DNA of 64,000 bases from Cepaea nemoralis (Eukaryota; Mollusca; Gastropoda; Stylommatophora; Helicidae): contig JACEFZ010022434.1 of the NCBI GenBank assembly GCA_014155875.1, positions 1 to 64,000 of the forward strand, in the 5' to 3' direction. The notes under the pieces were generated by a model, which saw nothing but the letters and a program-made list of their open reading frames with translations, did no database searches and was not told the origin of the DNA. Made by a program: the position numbers and the translations under genes. This document shows positions 20,353 to 30,299 of the stretch, piece by piece (the first letter of the stretch is position 1; each line of letters begins with the position of its first letter).

Positions 20353-23086
20353 AGCGAATATCTCTCTCAAAGCCATCTCAGCAAAATATAAAAGAACAGT
20401 AAATCAAACAACAAGAGATTGTTGGAGGGAAAAAACAGAAAACCTGAATTTTGGCAGGGATGGAAACAAACTATGGAAACTAGTGAAAGCCATGAACAAT
20501 GAAGGACCTAGAAACAAACAAATAACAATTAAACAAGGAAATGCCTTGCTTACAGGAAAAAAGGCTGCAAATGCACTAATGGAACACTATGCAAATGCAA
20601 ATCACATTGATATTACAACCGAACAGAAGAAAGCAATCAAAGACAAACAGATACATCATAGAAATACAGAGACAGCAGCAGAATATATGATGGCAAATCT
20701 AACAATGGAAGAAATGGAACAGGCAATGAATACCCTAAAAAAGAAGAAATCACCAGGAAAGGATGGAATCACAAATGAAATGCTAATAGGACTAGGCACC
20801 AAGGCAAAGAAGAAACTACTAGCAGTCCTAAATAACAGCTGGAAGAGAGGAATAGTCCCACAGGCATGGAAGGAAGCTATACTAATACCAGTCCCAAAGA
20901 AAGGAAAAGACCTGGAAGAACCAAATGGCTATCGACCTATCAGTCTACTTAGCTGTGTAGGAAAATTAATGGAACGCATTATCAATGGCAGGCTAACATG
21001 GCATCTGGAAGAAAACAAACTCTTAACACCACACCAAGCAGGATTCAGAAAGTACAGATCCACTGAAGATCAAATAACCTATATAGCTCAGGAAATAGAG
21101 GATGCCTTCCAAGAGAAAAAGCACACACTAGCAGTCTGGATAGATTTAGAAAAAGCATTTGATAAAGTATGGAAGGAAGGACTGAAAGTAAAACTGCAAA
21201 ACATGCATGTTTGTGGAAAAATGTATAAATGGATCAGCCACTACCTTGAGAACAGAACTGCCAGGACAAAAGTACAAGGACAAACAAGCAAAATGATGCT
21301 GCTGGAGCAAGGTGTCCCCCAAGGAGGAGTTCTTTCACCAACATTATTCCTAGCATATATAAATGACATCACAGAAAATTTTCCAGCCAGAGTACACACA
21401 TCCTCCTTTGCAGATGACCTAGCCATATGGACATCTGAAGAATATATTAGTACAGCTAACAGCAGAATACAGCAAGCCTTATTAGCGCTAGAGGACTGGT
21501 CAAAATCATGGCTAGTGAAGATAAGTGAGGAGAAAACAACATGCACAGTGTTCTCCCTCTCAAATAAAACTCAGCAACCTAAGCTGGTATTGAATGGAAA
21601 AATATTGCGCCATGAAGAAAATCCAAACTATCTAGGAGTCACCTTTGATCGTCGCCTGACATGGAAAACACAGGTTGAGAAAAATCGAACAAGAGCAAGG
21701 CAGAGAATGGCAATCATGAAAAAGCTTGCTGGTACAACGTGGGGAGCAGATGAGAAAGTTCTCAAGAAGTTATATACTGGACGGGTGAGGCCAGTACTGG
21801 AATATGGCATTGCAGCTTGGGCAACAGCAGCTAAGTCAAACTTTAACAAAATAAGTAGAGTCCAAAACCAAGGAATGCGAATCATAACTGGAAGCCTGAA
21901 GACAACGTCTATTAATGAACTAGAAAAGATCACTTGTTTACAACCAATGCAGGATAGAAGAGATAGCAGAGCCCAGCAACAAGCAGAAAAATTTAGAAGA
22001 TTGACAGACCACCCTATGTACAACAGATTTAATGGTTTTGGAAAGGGAAGACTGAAGCGTAGCAACTTTGTAGAAACTTCAAAACGAAGGATTAGGGCAG
22101 ATCCTATACTTAACATATCAACAGTCAAGCCCATACACAATGCACACAAGTTCCCAGCTTGGAGACAGCAGCAACTGCCTGAGATGATAGAAAACATTCC
22201 TGGTATTGAGAAAAAGAACACTCAGCATGAAACCGAAAGAAGAGAAATAACCCTAAACTACATAAAAGAACATTACCCAAGCAGGAATTGGACCCATGCA
22301 TATACAGATGGATCAGCCAAAAATTCAATAGAGAATGGAGGAGGAGGAATTCTCCTAAATTTAAAAAATGGAGTGAAAAAAACACATTCAATGGCAACTG
22401 GAAAATTTTCAAGTAACTTCAAAGCGGAGGTAGAGGCTCTGAAAACTGCAGCAGAAATGCTCCTGATGGAGGAAAATAAAGAGAAGCAAATAGCTATCTT
22501 CACAGATGCAAAGTCAGCTGTCTCAATACTGAAGAGCAATAACAGCACAGAACTAACTGACCTAAGAGCAGCACTCCATGGTCTATGCCAGAAATCCAAA
22601 AAAGTTGTAATACAGTGGATCCCATCACATTGCAGTATACCTGGAAACGAAGAGGCTGACAGACTGGCAAAAGAGGGCGGACGACTACCACAGCCTGACA
22701 TAGACATAACCTATAATGAGGCAAAGAGGTTGATAAAAAGCACTTATAGAACCAAATGGGAATCAGAGCATCCAGGCCATCAGAAGGATGATGCATATTA
22801 CAAACTCGACCGAAGAGAACAAGTAGCAATCTTCAGACTCCGCACAGGACATAACAGGCTGAAATACCACTTGTTCAATAAACTAAAGATAGGAGATACC
22901 GATGAATGTAATTGTAGAACTGGAAAAATGACAGCAAAACATTTGCTGCAGGATTGCCCAACGTATGCAGAACAGAGAAAGATATTTTGGCCCACACCTG
23001 CTTCATTTGAGGACAAGCTCTATGGAGATATCAACAAGCTCAAGTTGACCGCAGCTTACTTTAACTACATACAGGTTGACATTTAA
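20309..23086 (+). CDS. I-1 reverse transcriptase-RNase H protein, open frame of 925 codons
   Basis: The frame is fully open. The ATG at 20309 is only the first in frame; the true start lies upstream across a frameshift. RT spans residues about 150-430: KKKSPGKDGITNEM (about 150), YRPISLLSCVGKL (about 208), HQAGFRKYRST (about 242), WIDLEKAFDKVW (about 275), QGVPQGGVLSPTLF (about 333) and catalytic SSFADDLAIW (about 365). RNase H spans residues about 660-790 with AYTDGSAKN, IFTDAKSAV and GNEEADRLAKEGG. The last 130 residues hold FRLRTGHNRLKYH and a CNCRTGKMTAKHLLQDC knuckle-like motif. All catalytic acids are present, so this is the best preserved polymerase in the window. Without an intact endonuclease or ORF1 it is unlikely to be autonomous. 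Confidence 0.88.
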   Translation: MKMPGRQQREKQSIEANISLKAISAKYKRTVNQTTRDCWREKTENLNFGRDGNKLWKLVKAMNNEGPRNKQITIKQGNALLTGKKAANALMEHYANANHIDITTEQKKAIKDKQIHHRNTETAAEYMMANLTMEEMEQAMNTLKKKKSPGKDGITNEMLIGLGTKAKKKLLAVLNNSWKRGIVPQAWKEAILIPVPKKGKDLEEPNGYRPISLLSCVGKLMERIINGRLTWHLEENKLLTPHQAGFRKYRSTEDQITYIAQEIEDAFQEKKHTLAVWIDLEKAFDKVWKEGLKVKLQNMHVCGKMYKWISHYLENRTARTKVQGQTSKMMLLEQGVPQGGVLSPTLFLAYINDITENFPARVHTSSFADDLAIWTSEEYISTANSRIQQALLALEDWSKSWLVKISEEKTTCTVFSLSNKTQQPKLVLNGKILRHEENPNYLGVTFDRRLTWKTQVEKNRTRARQRMAIMKKLAGTTWGADEKVLKKLYTGRVRPVLEYGIAAWATAAKSNFNKISRVQNQGMRIITGSLKTTSINELEKITCLQPMQDRRDSRAQQQAEKFRRLTDHPMYNRFNGFGKGRLKRSNFVETSKRRIRADPILNISTVKPIHNAHKFPAWRQQQLPEMIENIPGIEKKNTQHETERREITLNYIKEHYPSRNWTHAYTDGSAKNSIENGGGGILLNLKNGVKKTHSMATGKFSSNFKAEVEALKTAAEMLLMEENKEKQIAIFTDAKSAVSILKSNNSTELTDLRAALHGLCQKSKKVVIQWIPSHCSIPGNEEADRLAKEGGRLPQPDIDITYNEAKRLIKSTYRTKWESEHPGHQKDDAYYKLDRREQVAIFRLRTGHNRLKYHLFNKLKIGDTDECNCRTGKMTAKHLLQDCPTYAEQRKIFWPTPASFEDKLYGDINKLKLTAAYFNYIQVDI

Positions 23087-23091
23087 AGGTG

Positions 23092-23950
23092 CATGAAGAC
23101 CCAGAGGCATGAAATGGAATATTGCTTGGATAGCAAATCCATTATGTGGAAAGTCCAAATCGAAAGCTCGCTGTGTGGGCTTCATAAAAGGTGGAAAAGT
23201 GTCCTAGTGGCACGAAATGGAATATTGCTTGGATAGCAAATCCATTACGTGGAAAGTCCGAATCAAAAGCCCATTGTGTGGGCTTCATAAAAGGTGGAAA
23301 AGTGTCCTAGTGGCATAAAATGGAATATTGCTTGGATAGCAAATCCATTACGTGGAAAGTCCGAATCAAAAGCCCACTGTGTGGAGCTTCATAAAAGGTG
23401 GAAAAGTGTCCTAGTGGCACGAAATGGAATATTGCTTGGATAGCAAATCCATTACATGGAAAGTCCGAATCGAAAGCTCACTGTGTGGATGTCATCTGCA
23501 GACTGCATACTTCTGGTTTCCGGAAGAACAGCCTATGGTGAACGGAAGGCCCAATATACGGAAGTGAGGCTAAGCAGCCATGTGCAGGACGTGACGATTC
23601 CTTGGGTGAGCCCAGTACCAGAGCGCTATGTATCGGCTCTGCAAGTATGGAAGCCTCCTTGGATGGCGGGGAATGCCCATGGTCTGCCCCTGCCTTCCCT
23701 TGAGGGCTGACCAGGATCTTTGGCTGTTCTATATGGGCCAGCTAGGATGGGGGATAACACCACAACAGTGAGAGTCAAACGTCCTAAGAAACCCCCGGGA
23801 AGGTTAACCCGGTCAACAAATGCCCGCAGAAGTCGGATGTGTCGGCCTAACGGCGCAAGAACGCAGCTCTGCTGTAAACAGGCACAACGCAATCACATCC
23901 GGAAAAAAAAACTCCGGATGAACGAAGAAGAAGAAGAAGAAGAAGAAACT
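23092..23950 (+). mobile_element. F-family non-autonomous element, copy F1 (GAA-tailed)
   Basis: Shares its central part with 56683-56960 (minus) and 58530-58770: AGCAGCCATGTGCAGGACG, CTCTGCAAGTATGGAAGCC and GCCTCCTTGGATGGC. Its 3' part has AGAAGTCGGATGTGTCGGCC and CGCAATCACATCCGG and then a GAA tail (about 23926-23948). The 5' part is a 103-bp tandem array. It has no protein coding. The triplet tail, and the shared 5' end seen in copy F3, point to mobilisation by RTE-1. The 5' boundary next to the I-1 LINE is approximate. Confidence 0.8.
23104..23475 (+). repeat. 103-bp tandem array within F1, about 3.5 copies
   Basis: A GAAATGGAATATTGCTTGG block recurs at about 23111, 23214, 23317 and 23421. 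Units differ at a few positions. Diverged single units are visible in F2 (about 56900-57060) and F3 (about 58470-58540). Confidence 0.92.
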
Positions 23951-24018
23951 TGCTAAGAAATCACAAACAGCCAAAAATGCTGGGGTTGACTGCGAAGCCC
24001 TCTAAAGGATATTCAACT
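23951..24018 (+). mobile_element. SINE S2, 3' fragment
   Basis: About 70 bases matching the 3' body of the S2 copy at 39243-39470, including AAATGCTGGGGTTGACTGCG and AAAGGATATTCAACT. It abuts the GAA tail of F1. Confidence 0.68.
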
Positions 24019-24530
24019 AACTGTCTTCTATATTTTTAAATTTTTGGGCATTATCCATGCTGTATAGTTTCGCTTTCCATTTCAAAGAACCTCTTTGCAT
24101 GGGTTATTCCAAATGCCTTAACATGGTGCCAGCGGCCTTCCATCCTCGCATGGTCTACTACTGTTGCATGACCTGGTACTCATTAGAGACTGTGACTATA
24201 AATTGTTGCCTAGTTTCCTGATTTATGAGGCATTGTTTAATGTTGATTTCCATGTTAATATGATGTTATGTGTCACTTGAGTTCAGCTTAATTTTACTTA
24301 TAACCAGACGTTGATCAAAAATTGCATCTGTACCTCTATAAGGTGTCATGTAGAACAAAATATTGTATGTCATTCAACATGATGGATAGTGGTCACATGA
24401 GGCCTGGCTTGCAAGGTAGAGTTTGTGTCCGTGTGTGTCAAACACCTGTCATAAACTGTCATTTACTGCCAATATAGTACCTTGCGGTGTATGGCAGAGG
24501 GGTCTTTGAGCCTGAGGAATTAAGGCCGCC
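24019..24530. other. No gene recognised
   Basis: About 510 bases of AT-rich DNA without recognised domains or repeats. Confidence 0.5.
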
Positions 24531-24640
24531 TGGCTAGTGCAGTCGCCGCGAACTGTGCAGGTTAGGATTTTCTTTTTGCCCCCGACAGAAAAAAATTCCA
24601 CACCTTACCGAGGGATCGAACCCGGATCTCTGCTGTCTTT
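24531..24640 (-). mobile_element. tRNA-like SINE, family S1
   Basis: Reverse-complement copy of the 12893-13026 SINE: CAGTCGCCGCGAACTGTGCA, TTTTTGCCCCCGACAGAAAA and the B-box complement GGGATCGAACCCGG (about 24612). Confidence 0.75.
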
Positions 24641-24984
24641 ACATGTATATGTGTGGGTGCATGTCTCTCTGCGTCTCTGCACATTTTCTGGTTATGTGTG
24701 TAAGGTCAGCTAATTGTGTGCGTGTGTGTAGAAAACATCTGTTTCTGTATGTGTGTTATCAACTACTGTTTGTGGGTTTTGTGTATGGTAAACTTCTCTG
24801 TATATTTATATGGTCAAAATCTATTTGTGATCAAATTCTCCATTTATATACATTTGGTCAACATATGTTTGTATGTGTGCTCGATTTATCTCTTTATGTA
24901 TGTATATGTCTAGCTTATATGTTTATGTATACATCCAAATTATCTATCTATGTATGTGTATGTGGGTAGGTTTTGACTGGTTAT
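24641..24984. repeat. GT- and TA-rich low-complexity DNA
   Basis: Loose TGTGTG and TATGTAT repetition leading into the ordered 58-bp array. It creates spurious Cys/Val/Tyr-rich frames. No gene. Confidence 0.7.
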
Positions 24985-25530
24985 GGAATATCTGTTTATC
25001 TATGTATACGTATAGTTTCACTGTTTGCATATGTGTACCTCTAACTTCTTTAAGTATCTATGTATATGTATAGTTTAAATGTTTATATATGTGTGCCTCT
25101 AACTTCTTTAAGTATCTATGTATATGTATAGTTTAAATGTTTATATATGTGTGCCTGTAACTTCTTTAAGTATCTATGTATATGTATAGTTTAAATGTTT
25201 ATATATGTATGCCTGTAACTTCTTTAAGTATCTATGTATATGTATAGTTTAAATGTTTATATATGTGTGCCTGTAACTTCTTTAAGTATCTATGTATATG
25301 TATAGTTTAAATGTTTATATATGTGTGCCTGTAACTTCTTTAAGTATCTATGTATAGTTTAAATGTTTATATATGTGTGCCTGTAACTTCTTTAAGTATC
25401 TATGTATATGTATAGTTTAAATGTTTATATATGTGTGCCTGTAACTTCTTTAAGTATCTATGTATATGTATAGTTTCAATGTTTATATATGTGTGCCTGT
25501 AACTTCTTTACGTATCTATGTATATCCAGC
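24985..25530. repeat. 58-bp minisatellite, about 9-10 copies
   Basis: CTTCTTTAAG starts at 25045, 25103, 25161, 25219, 25277, 25335, 25387, 25445 and 25503 (the last reads CTTCTTTACG). The period is 58, with one unit shortened by 6 bases. The edges are more diverged. Confidence 0.95.
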
Positions 25531-25825
25531 TGCAGTTTATCTAACAACCGATTAGCTCTGTGACTAAAGGTCTGGAGTGGTTTAGCTATGTCCTCATCAT
25601 GACCAACTTAAAGCAATAATGAAAATACCAATCGGCGTGAGCCCCATAAGACCGAACTGAACCCGAAGAGCAGAAAGGAGAAAATATAATCAGTCCTCTT
25701 TAAGACCAACTCGAAAGAGAACAAAGATAGGAAAGAATATTAAAGCTCACCAAAAAAAAAAAAAAACGGACCCCAATTATCATTGACGCTGCAGAAACAG
25801 GTTGAACGAGCCCGAATTATTATTC

Positions 25826-25899
<74 letters not shown>

Positions 25900-25900
25900 T
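25826..25900. repeat. (ATT)25 microsatellite
   Basis: Uninterrupted ATT triplets, abutting an RTE 3' fragment. Confidence 0.95.
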
Positions 25901-25914
25901 GTGTGGGTAAATAT

Positions 25915-26225
25915 TGCCAAGAAAATCATGTTAACAAGTCCTTCAAGAAACAAATGAAGATCGTAACCTGATTAGAGACATTAGACGTAGACAGTCACAA
26001 TTTTTTGGGCATGTTATGAGAAGAAATGGATTGGAGAACTTGGTGACAACTGGCAAGATCGAGGGGAACAGACCACGGGGAACACCTAGAAGCAAGTACC
26101 TGGATGGCTTGGCCTTGTGGCATGGTCGAGACAGAAACACGGAGCTGATCCACGACTCTTGTGATCGAGTGAGATGGCATAACATGACCACCCACGCTTA
26201 CCGGCATGGCACATGATGGATGGAT
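25915..26225 (+). mobile_element. BovB-like RTE 3' fragment (family K)
   Basis: Encodes RRQSQFFGHVMRRNGLENL, TTGKIEGNRPRGTPRSKYLD, LALWHGRDRNTELIHDSCD and TTHAYRHGT, then a GATGGATGG tail. This is the C-terminal end of an RTE/BovB-type protein, closely related to the minus-strand fragment at 13027-13495. It is 5'-truncated. Confidence 0.82.
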
Positions 26226-26519
26226 GGAAATATTGGATTGGATTAGAAGCTATGTAACATTTCCTTGCATCAATTTTAGGCTGGGAGGCCAGGCCCAGTT
26301 TTATTGTTGTTGTTAATTTGTAAAATCCCCACCTCAAGGAAGATTCAAACACATATCCACCAGGCTGGCAGGAAGGCATGCTAGCTGCTGTGGCTCTAGC
26401 ACCAACTGTTATTCTAGCAGGTGCTATATAGAACGTGGCTTTCACCATGGCCCACCAAACAGATTCTCTAGTCTTTACTAGTTCCTCTGGCCTCATGCAT
26501 TTTCATGCCCAAGGTCTCT
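26226..26519. other. No gene recognised
   Basis: Probably intronic DNA of the CCCH gene, but no upstream exon is visible to confirm this. Confidence 0.35.
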
Positions 26520-26672
26520 GTAATGTCCCGTGTCCATCTGTTTTTGTGGTCGACTCCTGCGTCCATCTGTTTGTGTGGTAGACTCCTGTGTCCATGTGTT
26601 TGTGTGGTCGACTCGTGTGTTCATGTGTTTGTGTGGTCGACTCCTGTATCTATCTGTTTGTGTGAGCGACAC
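26520..26672. repeat. About 30-bp minisatellite, 5 copies
   Basis: Repeats of TCCATCTGTTTGTGTGGTCG followed by ACTCCTG-type sequence. Not coding. Confidence 0.85.
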
Positions 26673-26759
26673 CTGCTTTTTCTTCCAGGAGCCGTGCATG
26701 CCATTATTGTTCTTTCCAAGCCACTGTGTGGTTATTGTGGCCACAGTGTGTTGGCTCGT

Positions 26760-27000
26760 TTGTTATGTACGGAAATAACATTGTGTTTATTAGGCACGGA
26801 GATAAAATTGTGTTTATGTCAGAAATAAAACTGTGTTTGTTATGTGTGGAAGTAAAATTATGTTTGTTACGCACGGAGATAAAATTGTGTTTGTGTCAAA
26901 AATAACATTGTGTTTGTTATGTGTGAAAGTAAAATTAATTATGTTTGTTACATACGGAGATAAAATTGTCTTTATGTCAGAAATAACATTGTGTTTAGCA
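26760..27000. repeat. Degenerate minisatellite (AAATAACATTGTGTTTGT-type units)
   Basis: Alternating blocks such as GGAGATAAAATTGTGTTT and TCAGAAATAACATTGTGTTT recur up to about 30 bases before a splice acceptor. Confidence 0.8.
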
Positions 27001-27032
27001 GCAATCTTGAATTTTCTCCTTGTTTCCGTCAG

Positions 27033-27227
27033 GTCCAGTTCCAATGATGGGAGGTAACAGTGGAAACATGGGAGGAGATCCCAACTTCTTCAAGGGTTGG
27101 GGTGGTGGTTATGGTGGTGGTGGTGGTGGCGGCGGCGGTAGAGGTGGTGGTGGAGGAAACATGAGAATGAGTGGCCCTCCTGGCCAGTGAAGAGGGTCAA
27201 ACAGATCAAGACCTTACGGCAAGAGAG
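27033..27227 (+). pseudogene. Gly-rich exon of a CCCH zinc-finger gene, with in-frame TGA
   Basis: Exon bounded by a pyrimidine-rich acceptor (TTTCTCC..TTTCCGTCAG, AG at 27031-27032) and a donor GTAATG at 27228. The only open frame starts at 27035: PVPMMGGNSGNMGGDPNFFK, GW, a Gly/Tyr/Arg-rich stretch, and NMRMSGPPGQ. TGA follows at 27188-27190, then the same frame runs on as RGSNRSRPYGKR. The exon ends one base into a codon. The next exon (28259) completes it in phase, so the frame downstream of the TGA is the biological one. The stop sits where CGA would give a natural RRGS context, so a CpG decay (CGA to TGA) is likely. A Gly-rich region before a CCCH finger fits nuclear RNA-binding or PP1-regulatory proteins (PNUTS type is one option). 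I cannot name it. Confidence 0.7.
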
Positions 27228-27385
27228 GTAATGGGGCCAGATTTCTGGGAATATTCACATGTTGTATCTAGATGTAATTGCTGCTATTGCTTCTCCTCCT
27301 ACTTTTCTGTTTTCTTCTGCTCCTCCATCTTCTTCTCTGTATTTCTTAATTTTCTTTTTCATTCTCTTATTCCTCCCGCATCTGC

Positions 27386-27458
<73 letters not shown>

Positions 27459-28258
27459 ACATCAGTAATGAGATGTCTAGTTATGGTTTTCTTCTACATG
27501 TGTCTAGTATTTTGTTGCTGTTTTTATTAAGGTATTGTGCCTCTTTACGATATTTGTGCCTTTTGGCTGACACATCTGTCCTCTTCCTTGCATTTGTTGA
27601 CCGAGTTAGCCTTCCTGGGTAGTTTCTAGTTCTGTTAACAGAAAGTTGTGATGTTACTGATAACATTATACAGGAGAATTCTGCCTGTTCAATCATGCTA
27701 AAGTAAATTACAGTTTTGCTGATTTTTAAAAATATTTTGTTACACTTAATGGGTCAGAATTCTCCAATAAATATATAATAGAACTGGCCTCTAAAGGCAC
27801 AGCCTGCGATGATAGGGAGACTATAAACGGGAGTTTGTTAAACAGCCCTGTGCATCTTCATCATGGGTGGGGGTGGGGGAGGGCATCCAGAAAAGAAACC
27901 TCAACTTTCTAAACCGTTGAAGATGTTGGGCCTAAGTGGCATGTGACAGTGGATGCTATGCACCACGCACAGCATATGTTTATCGCAGAAAAAGGGTGTC
28001 ACAATGGTGATTGATTGTTGATTTCTGCAGGAATTCATATTTTAGAATTAGTATTTTATTGAGAACTTTATATGCTTCTGTTCTACTATTTTGTATTATG
28101 AAATATCTATCACATATTTTTCTGTGAAATAAAGGTAATGTGGACAGGAACTGGCTTCTGTCACCTTATAATGCAATGTATGTGAAAGCCTATCACCTCA
28201 CTTGACAATAATACCTGATTCTGGATTATCTCAACATGTGTTTTATTTCTCTCTGCAG
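27228..28258 (+). other. Intron of the CCCH gene
   Basis: 1,031 bases with GT (27228) and AG (28257-28258) ends and a pyrimidine-rich 3' end (TTTTATTTCTCTCTGCAG). It contains a (CAT)n microsatellite at 27388-27457. Confidence 0.72.
27388..27457. repeat. (CAT)23 microsatellite
   Basis: Pure CAT/ATC triplets in the intron. They produce spurious poly-Ser and poly-His frames. Confidence 0.95.
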
Positions 28259-28368
28259 GTGGTCTTCGCAATGTTCTCTGCCAGTTTTACGCCAAGAAAG
28301 GATTGTGTAAATATGGAGACAGCTGCCAATTCATTCACCCCAGCCCCAACTCATGGCACAGGATTCAC
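28259..28368 (+). CDS. CCCH zinc-finger exon
   Basis: The 110-base exon plus one base carried over from the previous exon gives 37 codons: GGLRNVLCQFYAKKGLCKYG, then DSCQFIHPSPNSWHRIH. C-x8-C-x5-C-x3-H spacing (CQFYAKKGLC, KYGDSC, QFIH) is a textbook CCCH finger, which binds RNA or partner proteins in the nucleus or cytoplasm. The acceptor is CTCTCTGCAG and the donor is GTAGGT (28369). Ending in phase 0 implies at least one more exon; none was found before the LTR retrotransposon at 31080. Whether the gene is alive depends on the TGA in the previous exon. Confidence 0.78.
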
Positions 28369-28764
28369 GTAGGTCTAATTTAATTAATTCCTAGTTTGTT
28401 TTTTTTTGGTTTACAAAGGACTGCTGTACCAGACAGCAGAATCGAGACCGCTCTGTGAGTGTTTCATGTCACATGTATGGTATGACGTGGGCCTGTTCAG
28501 TCACAGTGTAACAAGCCAATATAGCCACATTTCGGAAACATCTGTCTTCAGGCTGTCTATGATTCTGTGAGTACGAGAGAGTCTGAAGATGGAAACAGGT
28601 TTCCAAAATGTATGTTGTATGTAGTGATTTCATTGTGAGTGCATAGGGCAGCGTGGTACTTGACATACAAAGTCCAGCCTTCATAGATGAACAGTGAATG
28701 TGTTACAAAATGGTTGGGTGTATGAACTCTTTCAGTTCACGCAATGCATGATGTATGATTTGTT
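28369..28764. other. Presumed intron, nothing recognised
   Basis: Downstream of the CCCH exon donor. No exon or named repeat seen. Confidence 0.4.
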
Positions 28765-29020
28765 CTGTCCGGTGTGTCCATAACATCACGCTATCTGATT
28801 CTTTCTCATGTCCACAACATCAAGTCGTCTGATTCTTTCTCATGTCCACATCATGTCATCTGGTTCTTTCTCGTGTCCGAAACATTTAGTCCTTTGATTG
28901 TTCCCTGTGTCCAAAACATTGTGTCATTTGATTCGTCTTTATGTCCATAACATTGTGCCATTTGATTCTTACTCTTGTCTCCAAAACATTGTGTTATTTT
29001 ATTCTTTGTAATGTCAACAG
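28765..29020. repeat. About 38-bp minisatellite, left part (split by a SINE)
   Basis: Imperfect units of TGTCCACAACATCGTGTCAT followed by TTGATTCTTTCT-type sequence. The array resumes at 29262-29320. Confidence 0.85.
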
Positions 29021-29261
29021 CCGGTCTCCCTGGCCTAGGATTAGCGACTTTCTCCGTAATCCCGTATACTCTCGTGAGTAACGTGACGACGGCGAGAATC
29101 GGTAGCGGTTCTAACCGCGTCGGTAACTTAGGGGTATGAGAGTCGGTCGCTCAGAAAGCAATGAAAAACTACTGAGCGTAATCTTGCCATTAAATCAAAA
29201 ATCAGCTGAAAGATGCTGATGTTGACAGCGATGCCCTGTAAAGGATATGCAAAACAATTGA
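29021..29261 (+). mobile_element. SINE, family S2 (subfamily b head), inside a minisatellite
   Basis: Head CCGGTCTCCCTGGCCTAGG, then AATCCCGTATACTCTCGTGA. Body GTCGGTCGCTCAGAAAGCAA and CAGCTGAAAGATGCTGATG, ending in AAAGGATATGCAAAACAA. It matches 16740-16971 (minus). Flanks AATGTCAACA and AATGTCCACA look like a duplicated target, but both could also be ordinary minisatellite units. Confidence 0.85.
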
Positions 29262-29320
29262 ATGTCCACAACATCGCATCACGTGATTCTCCCCTGTGTC
29301 CAGAACATCTCGTCATGCGT
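29262..29320. repeat. About 38-bp minisatellite, right part
   Basis: About 1.5 units continuing the 28765-29020 array. Confidence 0.75.
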
Positions 29321-30299
29321 CTTCTTACTTTATACATTTTGACAGAGTAATTAATAGAAATCTGGCTACCCAAGTGCAGGCAACTTTGGATCCAAAGCAT
29401 GTAGTAATTAATATTTGTGAAATCTTTCATGGAAAAATTCAGTGTTCGTGCAAAATCTCCTGGACCTGAAAGAACAAATGTTTGCATGAAAATGTCACGC
29501 TGGATGTCGCTGCCAGATTTTGACATGCTGAAAGTTGCAGACAGAAACTGTACTATACACGTATATGGCCAAGATAAGGAGAGTAAATGTTTGCAAGAGA
29601 CAACCAGGCAAGGCTGACAGACATCTTGTTGTCTTATTTCTGCCACTTGGATTCTGATTTCCAATGTCAACTTGGATGTTGTTTTTGAGTGTAGTGAGGT
29701 TCCCATGTAGTGTTTTATTTTAAATCTGAGAAGCAGAGCTGTGCTCTGTCCTGTAAAATGTTCTGTACTGTACAAACCTGTTTGATACGTTAGAACCAGT
29801 GAGTTATGTGCAGGCTGTTGAAGATGTGTGCTCAAACCTCTCTTTGGCTTATGTGGTGAAGAAATATCGTCCATGGTTTTAAATTTCATGAAGTGGTTCA
29901 TTCCTTTCCTATACTACCTTTGAGCATAAGGGTACATGATGATCTTGCTTACTTTAGCATAACTACACACCCTCTCGCTGTCTGGATTTGTTGAATTAGG
30001 GTCATTGTTTCATTTGCTGCAAGAAAGACCTGCAGTGATGTCAGCGCCAGGAAAATCTTGTTTTTACAAGACATTATTGCAATGATGTTCTTGTTTATGC
30101 AAGAAAATATTGCAATGTGCACTGTTTTTAAAAGATAGAATTGCAATTATGTTCTTGATTTTTCAAGAAAATAATGCAAAATTGTCTTGTTTTTACAAGA
30201 AAACATTGCAGTGTTCTCTGTATGCAGGTTGTGTTGGAATAGTATTGTTTCAGTAAGAAAATATTGAGATAATGACATTGTTTGAACAACATAGTACTG
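29321..30299. other. No gene recognised
   Basis: AT-rich. From about 30050 there are loose recurrences of a TTTTTACAAGA..TTGCAATG motif leading into the 33-bp array. Confidence 0.45.

Larger units (their letters stand above)
19380..23091 (+). mobile_element. I-like LINE (I-1): endonuclease, RT, RNase H, C-terminal domain
   Basis: About 3.7 kb of an I-group non-LTR retrotransposon. The 5' region and ORF1 are missing or unrecognised. The endonuclease (about 19500-20350) is broken by one frame change. RT, RNase H and the C-terminal zinc-type domain (20309-23086) are one open frame. RNase H downstream of RT is the hallmark of the I group. A related but distinct fragment lies at 3611-3993 and 7966-8382. 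It is followed at once by the F1 element. Confidence 0.88.
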
